Assembly (NCBI GenBank): GCA_004375725.1
Contig: SOKS01000068.1
Coordinates: 1-8,975 of the forward strand
Direction of reading: 5' to 3'
Source of the DNA: Dehalococcoidia bacterium
GTDB lineage: Bacteria; Chloroflexota; Dehalococcoidia; Dehalococcoidales; RBG-16-60-22
DNA length: 8,975 nucleotides
Of the stretch, positions 1-6,665 are shown piece by piece; position 1 is the stretch's first letter, and every line of letters starts with the position of its first letter. A model generated the notes under the pieces. That model had not been told where the DNA came from. It ran no database searches and saw only the letters and a list, made by a program, of their open reading frames with translations. Both the position numbers and the translations under genes were made by a program.

Positions 1-6
1 CCTGTC

Positions 7-12
7 TTATCA
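7..12 (-). other. Tandem in-frame stop codons TGA-TAA ending fdhA
   Basis: The terminal fdhA codon is TGA (12-10), directly followed in frame by TAA (9-7). Because this gene also reads a TGA as selenocysteine, the TAA acts as a safeguard stop should the final TGA be suppressed. No GGTCT-loop hairpin can be assessed after it because the window ends. Confidence 0.75.
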
Positions 13-2763
13 GGAGGAAGCGGCGGTCTTCTCAATTCTGATAGCGCAGACCTTGAACTCCGGTATCTTGGCCACTGGGTCCAGTGCCGGTATGGTCAGC
101 TGATTGGTGGGACTCTCGGCGAAATGGAAGGTCATGAAGACAACGCCAACCGGGGAAACCTCGGTGATTTTGGCCCGGGCGGTGACTTCGCCACGCCGGG
201 AAACCACCCGCACCGTATCACCGTCAGCAATGCTGAAGGCGGCGGCGTCCCTGGGGTTTATTTCCGCCAGTTCCTCGCTGTGAAAAGCGTTAAGCCCTTT
301 GACCTTCCGGCTCATGGTGCCGGTGTGGTAATGGAACAGACTGCGGCCGGTGGTCAGCACCAGTGGGTAGTCTTCATCAGGGGGTTCGGCTGACGGCCGG
401 TACTCAAGCGGCACGAAATGCCCCTTGCCGCGGGTAAATATCTCGGTGTGGAGAATGGCCGTTCCCGTATGCTCTTCGGTGGGGCAGGGCCATTGCAATC
501 CTCCCTTTTCCAGACGACGGTAGGAAATGCCTCCATAGCTTGGTGTCAGCCGGGCGATCTCATCCATAATCTGGGACGGGTTGGTGAAATCAAAGCCGTT
601 GCTGCCCATTCGCTGTCCGACCTGCCCGATAATCCACCAGTCCGTCCGGGCATTGCCAACCGGTTCAACCGCCTTTCTTACCCGCTGCACCCTTCGCTCC
701 GTGTTGGTGAAGGTGCCTTCTTTCTCGGCGAAAGTCGTCGAAGGCAGGACAATATGCGCCAGCCGGGTGGTTTCGGTGGGGAAACAATCCTGCACAATGA
801 GCAGTTCCAGGCGCTGCAACGCTTGAATAGCGTGTTTGGCTTCCGGCTCCGTCAGCACCGGATTCTCACCCATGATATACATCGCTTTGATTTGACCGTT
901 GTAGGCGGCCTCAAACATATCGGTGAGGGTAAGTCCGGCTCTGGTTGGAGGCAGCGAGCAACTCCAGCCCGCCTCAAATTTTCCCTTTACCGGTTCGCTG
1001 GTCACCGCCTGGTAGCCGGGGTAGACATTGGGCAGCGCCCCCATATCGCAGGCGCCCTGGACGTTGTTCTGGCCGCGCAGCGGATTGACGCCGCTCCCTG
1101 GTTTACCTATATTCCCCGTGAGCATGGCCAGGTTGGCCACGGCAATGACATTATCGGTGCCGTGGGAATGCTGGGTAATGCCCATAGCATAGAAGAGTGC
1201 CGCGGGGCTATGGGTGGCGTACATTCTGGCTGCCTGAATTATTTTGTCTTTCGGCACGCCGGTAATCTTTGCCACGGTATCCAGGTCAAAATATGGCAGC
1301 GATTCTTTGAAAGCATCCAGATTCTCGCAGCGCTCGTTGATGAAGCCTTCATTCAGCAGACCCTCATCGACGATTACCCGGCACATGCCCATGAGCAGGG
1401 CAACGTCGCTGCCGGGATGGTGCTGCAGGTAGATATCGGCGTGGCGTACCAGCTCGATTTCTCTTGGGTTGGCCACAATGAGCTTTGCGCCATGGCGCAC
1501 CGTCTTCTTGATTTCAAAGCCAATTACCGGGTGGGCTTCGGTGGTGTTGGTGCCGATGGCGAAAATACAAGCGGCGTCTTTGATATCACCAATGGAGTTG
1601 GTCATGGCCCCGCTCCCGAAAGTGGTGACCAGACCGGCCACCGTGGGGGAATGTCAGAGGCGGGCACAGTGGTCGATATTATGTGTACCGATGACCGCCC
1701 GCCCCAGCTTCTGGAGAAGGTAGTTTTCCTCGTTGGTACACTTGGCCGATGAAATAATGGCTACCTCTTCCGGCTTGTACCGGCCCAGCCCCGCTGCCAC
1801 CGCGTCGAGCGCCTCGTCCCAGGTGGCTTCACGGAGCTCTCCGTTTTGCCTGATGAGGGGGTTGCTCAGGCGGTCAGGGTGGTGAATAAATTCCGTGATG
1901 CCAAAGCGGCCCTTGACGCAGAGTTGGCCACGGTTTACTTCATTATCTCTATCCCCGCGGACGCATATGACCCGGCCATCTTTCACCCCGAGGTACATCT
2001 GGCAGCCAACACCGCAGTAAGGGCAGGTGGTCTTCACCTCATGGGCTGGCGGTACCGCCATTTTCGGCATCAGGGCACCCACCGGGCAGCGTACCATGCA
2101 TTCGCCGCAGGACTTGCAGATTGACTCAAACAGAGAGTTGCTGCCAACAGGATTGACCTGCTCACGGTCTCCATTACGGCCTATCTCGATGGCGCCCACC
2201 ACGGTAACTTCATTACAGGTGCGAACGCACTTCTTACAGAGGATGCAATAATTGCGGTCTATCTTGAAAAAGGGGTTGCTGTAATCGACCGGACGCTCTC
2301 TGTTTTTGGGGCGAATGGGTAGCTCGGTCACACCCAGGTAGTCGACCACCTTCTGTAAATCACACTGGCCGTTCTTGGGACAGAGCACACAGCGGTCGGT
2401 TACGGAAACATTGCGTAAACAGATATCGTAGGGCTGGCACCGTTCCTTGCGGTCGCAGATGAGGCACTCGCTGGGGTGCTCGGCGAGGATTGGTTCCAGA
2501 GCGGCGCGGCGGGCTTCATGCAACGGCGCGGTATTGGTTTGTACCACCATTCCTTCGGTGACGGGCGTGGTGCAGGCGGTAACGAAATCTGGCATGCCTG
2601 CGATTTCCACCACGCAGAGGCGGCAATCACCGGTTGGCTCCAGGTCAGGGTCATGACACAGATTGGGGACATATATCCCCGCCGCCAGGATTGCCTCGAG
2701 CAGGAGGGTATCCTTGCTGGCCCTGATTTCTCTCCCGTCGATGGTTATCCTGATCTCATCCAT
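10..2763 (-). CDS. fdhA: Selenocysteine-containing formate dehydrogenase alpha subunit
   Basis: FdhA interconverts CO2 and formate at a molybdenum or tungsten bis-pterin centre, the first step of the methyl branch. The gene is one 917-residue frame read through the TGA at 1654-1656, which encodes Sec370 in the context HCARL-Sec-HSPTVAG; a hairpin of SECIS type follows. The N-terminus is NuoG-like: [2Fe-2S] C36, C47, C50, C64; H96, C100, C103, C109; extra C115, C125, C128, C134; [4Fe-4S] C173/176/179/183 and C216/219/222/226. The catalytic part begins with the [4Fe-4S] ligands C247, C250, C254 and C282. Later motifs are GQNNVQG (564-570), MGENP (631-635), EGTFTNTERRVQ (682-693) and a dinucleotide-binding domain from about 798. 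There is no Tat signal, so it is cytoplasmic. The Moorella enzyme is of similar length and layout. I chose the ATG at 2763, which overlaps the upstream stop by one base; a GTG at 2766 would add one residue. It ends in tandem stops TGA-TAA. Confidence 0.96.
1613..1656 (-). promoter_or_regulatory. Selenocysteine codon and SECIS hairpin of fdhA
   Basis: The Sec codon TGA is at 1656-1654. Downstream on the minus strand, GGTGGCC (1642-1636) pairs with GGTCACC (1630-1624) over seven base pairs including one G-U, closing a five-base loop GGTCT (1635-1631). A GGUCU apical loop is the known recognition element for SelB in bacterial SECIS elements such as E. coli fdhF, and the 18 bases between TGA and loop equal the fdhF spacing as I recall it. 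A weaker lower stem is possible between CCC (1647-1645) and GGG (1617-1615). The element lies inside the coding sequence, as usual in bacteria, so it is constrained both as RNA and as protein. Confidence 0.92.
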
Positions 2764-4979
2764 CACTTTAAAGCAACTTTTTCCCGCCTATATTTGCTTT
2801 TACTCGGCTTGGGGGGTAATGGCGGTGGGGTAATGATGCAGCGCACGGCGCACTGCAGGCAGCGCTTGCCTTCTTTCGCCGCCGCTTCATCGCCGAGGCC
2901 AAGCTCAACTTCCTCGAAGTTATCAATTCTCTTCCCCACCGGCAGTGCCGGCATAGGCGGCCGCGTCCACTCGAAAAAGCCGTCATCTTTGCCCACGCAG
3001 GGGCTGAGCTCACTCGGCGGCGCCAGGACTTCGCTGATATCTCCCGTGCCGCCCAGATATTTATCAATAGAAACGGCTGCTTTACGGCCGGCAGCGATGG
3101 CCTCAATCACCGAAGCCGGGCCGCTGACGGCATCGCCACCCGCCCAGACACCCTTGGTGCTGCTGGCCATAGTCTCTGCACTGGTCTGAATGGTGTTGCC
3201 CCTGCCCAGCTTGAGGTTGAAACCGCCTGGGATATCCGGCGTCTGACCGATGGCAGCAATAATGGAGTCGAACTCGGTGGCGAACTCACTGTCCCTGATG
3301 GGAACCGGTCGACGGCGCCCGCTGGCGTCGGGTTCACCGAGTTCCATGCGGGTGCACATTAAATTTAAAACATTGCCTGCCCGGTCAATGCGCACCGGGG
3401 CGGCGAGGAACATTATTTCTATTTCTTCTTCCAGGGCGGCCTCGACCTCCTCCGGGCTGGCGGGCATCTCTGCCCGTGTGCGGCGGTAAACAATGGTTAC
3501 CTTCCTGGCGCCAGTGCGGAGAGAGACCCGTGCCGCGTCAATGGCGACATTTCCGCCCCCGATTACCGCAACCCTGGCACCGGTGTCTATCTTCCGGCCC
3601 AGGTTAATCTCTCTCAGGAATGTAGCACCATCGAAAACGCCCCGGGCATCTTCCCCTTCCACGCCCATCTTCATGCCCTGGTGTGCCCCCGGCGCAGCGA
3701 AGACGGCATCATAGCCCTGGGTAAACAGGTCATCGATGGAATCTATTCTGGTATTTAACTTAATCTCAACGCCGGCTTTTCTTATAATGTCAATTTCGGC
3801 GTTGAGCTTTTCCGTCGGCAGGCGGTAGTCGGGGATGCCAACGCGCATCATACCGCCGGGCTCAGGAAGGGCCTCGAAAACGGTAACGGCGTGTCCCTGC
3901 TTGGCCAGGTAGTAGCCGGCGGTAAGTCCCGCCGGTCCCGAGCCGATGATGGCCACCTTTTTCCCGGTCGGCGGCGTTTTTTTGGCCAGTTTCAGCCACT
4001 GGCCATCGTCGCGCTCTGCGGCGGCCCATTTCAGGAATTTTATTGATATTGGCTCGTTCAGGGCCTCGCGGCGGCAGGCCTGTTCACAGGGGTGGATGCA
4101 GACCCTTCCCAGGGCGCCGGGGAAGGGAACGCGCTCCCTGATGACGGCCAGCGCCTCGGCAAATCGCCCCTCACCGCAGAGACGTACATAGCGGGGGACA
4201 TCAATATGGGCGGGGCAGGCGTAGCTGCACGGATTGGTCAGCTCCTCGTGGTTTATCTCCGGCCGCCATTTGGCCACTTTGTCAATCAGTGCCCCGGTGG
4301 GGCAGACTTCAACGCAGGCGGAGCAGTATTTACACCCGGAATCGATAAGCGATTTTCCATCCGATGGTTCCGGCCAGCGGTCGCTATCATGGTCGACCAT
4401 CTTGATGGCCTCGATGCCACGTATCTCCTTGCAGGCGTTCACGCACCGTGAGCAGCTTATGCACAGGTTATAGTCTCTTTCGAAAAGAGGGTTGTCGCGG
4501 TCAATTGGTAAACCACGGTACTGCCAGGTAAGCTCTTCTCCCTCCAGCCCTATGTAATCGACTACCTGCTGCAGCTCACACTGGCCGTTGTAGGGGCAGA
4601 GGACGCAGCGCTGGGTCACCGCCACGTTGCGCAGACAGATATCATACGGTCCGCAGCGGTCGCGCCGTTCGCAGATAAGGCATTCACAGGGATGATGAGC
4701 GAGGAGTTTTTTCAGCGCGTCCGTCCGCTCCTCTCTGAGCAGAGGCGTATCCGTATGTGCCACCATGCCTTCGATAACTTTGGTGTTGCAGGCGGTGACG
4801 GGTGCCTCCGCATCTTCTAGTTCCACCAGGCACAGTCGGCAGGAGCCATCAGGGGTGAGCATGGGATGCGCGCAGATGGCCGGAATGTAAATGTCTGCCG
4901 ATATCGCCGCCTCCAGGATAGATGTCTCCTCGCTGGCTTCGATTTTCTGGCCATCAATGGTCAGTCTAATCATTCCCAT
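2763..4979 (-). CDS. NuoG-like iron-sulfur / GltD-NfnB-like flavin fusion oxidoreductase
   Basis: A 738-residue cytoplasmic electron-transfer protein, probably moving electrons between NAD(P)H and the neighbouring formate dehydrogenase (inference). Domains in order: [2Fe-2S] (C36, C47, C50, C64); NuoG-type His-Cys motif (H96, C100, C103, C109) followed by a second cysteine set (C115, C125, C128, C134); two [4Fe-4S] motifs (C173/176/179/183 and C216/219/222/226); a GltD-type cysteine region (C251, C255, C294, C298, C302); an FAD-binding fold with GSGPAG (346-351) and GGMMRVGIPDYRLP; an NAD(P)H fold with GGGNVAIDAAR (474-484) and YRRTRAEMPA; and a closing FAD motif WAGGDAVSGP (612-621). The YRRTR sequence resembles NADPH-using GltD proteins, but specificity is unproven. 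C707, C710 and C714 add a C-terminal CxxCxxxC before a proline/lysine-rich tail. Residues 1-230 are a paralogue of the FdhA N-terminus. The stop overlaps the fdhA start (TGATG), so the two are probably translationally coupled. Confidence 0.87.
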   Translation of the reverse strand: MGMIRLTIDGQKIEASEETSILEAAISADIYIPAICAHPMLTPDGSCRLCLVELEDAEAPVTACNTKVIEGMVAHTDTPLLREERTDALKKLLAHHPCECLICERRDRCGPYDICLRNVAVTQRCVLCPYNGQCELQQVVDYIGLEGEELTWQYRGLPIDRDNPLFERDYNLCISCSRCVNACKEIRGIEAIKMVDHDSDRWPEPSDGKSLIDSGCKYCSACVEVCPTGALIDKVAKWRPEINHEELTNPCSYACPAHIDVPRYVRLCGEGRFAEALAVIRERVPFPGALGRVCIHPCEQACRREALNEPISIKFLKWAAAERDDGQWLKLAKKTPPTGKKVAIIGSGPAGLTAGYYLAKQGHAVTVFEALPEPGGMMRVGIPDYRLPTEKLNAEIDIIRKAGVEIKLNTRIDSIDDLFTQGYDAVFAAPGAHQGMKMGVEGEDARGVFDGATFLREINLGRKIDTGARVAVIGGGNVAIDAARVSLRTGARKVTIVYRRTRAEMPASPEEVEAALEEEIEIMFLAAPVRIDRAGNVLNLMCTRMELGEPDASGRRRPVPIRDSEFATEFDSIIAAIGQTPDIPGGFNLKLGRGNTIQTSAETMASSTKGVWAGGDAVSGPASVIEAIAAGRKAAVSIDKYLGGTGDISEVLAPPSELSPCVGKDDGFFEWTRPPMPALPVGKRIDNFEEVELGLGDEAAAKEGKRCLQCAVRCIITPPPLPPKPSKSKYRREKVALK

Positions 4980-4983
4980 GATA

Positions 4984-4989
4984 CACCTC
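4984..4989 (-). promoter_or_regulatory. Ribosome binding site of the iron-sulfur flavoprotein gene
   Basis: The minus strand reads GAGGTG four bases before the ATG at 4979. It favours this ATG over the in-frame ATG two codons later (4973). Confidence 0.65.
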
Positions 4990-5030
4990 GTAAAGCTCCG
5001 TTATCAGTTTTTCAGCGCTGCTATTTATTT

Positions 5031-5717
5031 TTAACCTCGATTTCGGTCCGGGTTGTTATTTCCAGATTTAAGCAGTTTCACCAGTCGCCAACTGGTGCTC
5101 TGGCAGAGAATAATAATATCTTCGTTTGGCAGGTAATCGGTGATGGTGCGGTCGAACATGATGGTGCCTTCGGGAGGAAATTCGGCATCGCCTTTCCAGA
5201 GCACCATGGTTAACGGCACCATATTTAAAGCGTGAATGGTCACCGAGACGTCGCCGTAATCCGCTTTACGTCCGCCGACCGACTCTGCCATCTCCAGCAA
5301 TCGCTCCGGTTCATGTCCGAAGCAGGTGACCAGCGGTTTTATGGCTCGATTATAAAAGGTCGGGAAATAGCCGGCGGCATCAGCCAGCTCCTTGAATGAG
5401 ATGAGCTCACCGGAGAGCGGTGTGCCCTTTGCCTGCGTAACGTAGTGAAGCAGCAGTATTTTGTCTACCAGTGATACGCCCTCTTCACTGTCCTGGCGAG
5501 ATACGCTGGCGTCCGGATACGTTATGAGGTATGTCTGGTTCAGGAAGTCAAGGGATATCGTTTTCTCTGATTTAAGAAATCTGGCACCGCATCGGTGGCA
5601 CTGTGGCTCAATATCTTCGATTTCCGCCAGCCGTTCCACAGCCAGGCGAAAAGCCAGCTCATATCCGTAGCCGTCATTCTGCTTGATGGGTAACGTCAAT
5701 GCCTTGCCTTCATTCAT
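5031..5717 (-). CDS. DUF3786-like protein of unknown function
   Basis: A soluble 228-residue protein without signal peptide or membrane segment. The pattern fits the DUF3786 family: KILLLHYVTQAKGTPLSGE (86-104) followed by ISFKELADAAGYFPTF, a KPL...FG stretch, GDVSVTIHALNMVPLTMVLW (155-174), then GDAEFPPEGTIMFD and DYLPNED near the end. An N-terminal CHRC pair (C40, C43) could bind metal, but only two further cysteines (C132, C205) exist. From memory, DUF3786 occurs together with, and sometimes fused to, the iron-sulfur domain type found at the AcsC N-terminus, which agrees with its place in an acs cluster. Its role is unknown; help in corrinoid or iron-sulfur handling for CODH/ACS is only inference. 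The start at 5717 is the first ATG in an open stretch lacking other ATG codons; its Shine-Dalgarno match (GGAA) is weak. It lies 58 bp after acsE and 51 bp before the flavoprotein gene. Confidence 0.8.
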   Translation of the reverse strand: MNEGKALTLPIKQNDGYGYELAFRLAVERLAEIEDIEPQCHRCGARFLKSEKTISLDFLNQTYLITYPDASVSRQDSEEGVSLVDKILLLHYVTQAKGTPLSGELISFKELADAAGYFPTFYNRAIKPLVTCFGHEPERLLEMAESVGGRKADYGDVSVTIHALNMVPLTMVLWKGDAEFPPEGTIMFDRTITDYLPNEDIIILCQSTSWRLVKLLKSGNNNPDRNRG

Positions 5718-5775
5718 CTGGTTCCGTATCAGGTCTAAGCGGCGACTTCTCCCATGGATGTTACGTCACCAGAGT

Positions 5776-6654
5776 TTATATTTCCAGCCAGGAGTGGGAG
5801 TAGAGCGATTTACCGGTCAGTACCCTGACTGTCTTGGCGTACTTGGCTTCCTCCTCGGATAGAGATGAATAATCGGGCGTCTCACCGTCCATTATCCGGT
5901 GTACCAGGCTCAATATTTCTGGTCTCTTCCCCCTCACAATCTGTATCAGGTCGGTATCAAAGGCGTCCACGATTGCCGAGTGCAGGCCATGCTTCATCAG
6001 CATCATGAGATAGGTGCGGTTCAGCCATGGCCGGAGGTTGGTCGGTGTGCCGTTGGAAATGTTGGATAAACCAACCACCGATTTACAACCCGGCGCAATC
6101 TCCCCGAGCATGGCCATAAACTCGACGAGTGCTGTGACCTGGTTTATTTCTACCGATAAAGGGCTGGCAATCGGGTCAATCCAGAGTTTTTCATTGGCAA
6201 TGCCGATTTCATTGGCCTTGTAAACAAAGTCGACAGCGTTCATAGCCCTTTCGTTGGCATCTCGCGGCATACCCTCGGCGCCCCAGAGCAGGGCGATGAC
6301 ATCGGCGTCGTATTTCTTAGCGAGCTCCAGGCCGGGTCCTATCCGGTCCGGCTGCAGGGAAACGGAGTTGATAAGGGGTGTTTTCCGGGTTGTCTGGAGG
6401 CCGGCTTCCGTGGCCGCGAGGTTGGTGGTGTCCAGTGACAGCGGTAAATCGGTGACTTCCTGCACGGTGTTGACCACCCAGGGCATCAGCTCGCTACCGG
6501 TCTTTCTGGCCGGACCAATGTTGAGGTCAAGGTAATCCACGCCGGACCCGGTTTCAGCCTTGGCGAGGTCCTGGATTGGCTTGGGGTTTCTATCCTTGAG
6601 TGCCGGGCCAATGGTCTGAGACATCATGTTGATGTTTTCGCCTATGAGTATCAT
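5776..6654 (-). CDS. acsE: Methyltetrahydrofolate:corrinoid iron-sulfur protein methyltransferase
   Basis: This cytoplasmic enzyme transfers the N5-methyl group of methyl-tetrahydrofolate to Co(I) of the corrinoid iron-sulfur protein, the step joining the methyl branch to acetyl-CoA synthesis. It is a pterin-binding TIM barrel related to the methyltransferase domain of MetH. With the start at 6654 it has 292 residues. Recognisable motifs are ILIGENIN (2-9), YLDLNIGP (41-48), LPLSLDTTN (70-78), INSVSL (95-100), LWIDP (157-161) and VGLSNIS (194-200). D75, N96, D160 and N198 correspond to the pterin-contacting Asp75, Asn96, Asp160 and Asn199 that I recall from the Moorella enzyme. The Moorella protein has about 262 residues; the extra length here is mostly a C-terminal tail after about residue 250, with no obvious domain. 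An 11-bp gap to acsC implies co-transcription. An unrelated pterin methyltransferase (MtrH or MetH fragment) is unlikely given the neighbours. Confidence 0.95.
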   Translation of the reverse strand: MILIGENINMMSQTIGPALKDRNPKPIQDLAKAETGSGVDYLDLNIGPARKTGSELMPWVVNTVQEVTDLPLSLDTTNLAATEAGLQTTRKTPLINSVSLQPDRIGPGLELAKKYDADVIALLWGAEGMPRDANERAMNAVDFVYKANEIGIANEKLWIDPIASPLSVEINQVTALVEFMAMLGEIAPGCKSVVGLSNISNGTPTNLRPWLNRTYLMMLMKHGLHSAIVDAFDTDLIQIVRGKRPEILSLVHRIMDGETPDYSSLSEEEAKYAKTVRVLTGKSLYSHSWLEI

Positions 6655-6659
6655 TATAT

Positions 6660-6665
6660 CCTCCT
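6660..6665 (-). promoter_or_regulatory. Ribosome binding site that decides the acsE start
   Basis: The minus strand reads AGGAGG directly after the acsC TAA stop and 5 bases before the ATG at 6654. A start at the more upstream ATG (6678) would overlap acsC, have no such site, and add eight residues that do not look like this family's N-terminus. The ATG at 6654 gives the typical MILIGENIN start. Confidence 0.9.

Noticed and set aside
1654..1656. Possible nonsense mutation or pseudogene split of the formate dehydrogenase
   Set aside because: The codon is exactly at the active-site selenocysteine position, the frame is kept, both halves are intact, and a GGUCU-loop SECIS follows.
418..1752. 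Long open frame of 444 codons on the plus strand
   Set aside because: It lies entirely antisense to fdhA, shows no recognisable domain, and is explained by the GC-rich codon use of the true gene.
2476..3189. Plus-strand open frame of 237 codons across the flavoprotein/fdhA junction
   Set aside because: Antisense to two well supported genes, and the product is low-complexity and serine-rich without any family signature.
4980..5030. Palindrome CAGCGCTG followed by an A-run in the gap before the flavoprotein gene, possible terminator
   Set aside because: The 8-base palindrome leaves no room for a loop and is not followed by a T-run on the minus strand, so it is not a credible intrinsic terminator.
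5735..5755. Six-codon mini-ORF (MGEVAA) in the acsE to DUF3786 gap, possible leader peptide
   Set aside because: Far too short, no attenuator hairpin or regulatory codon run nearby; likely chance.
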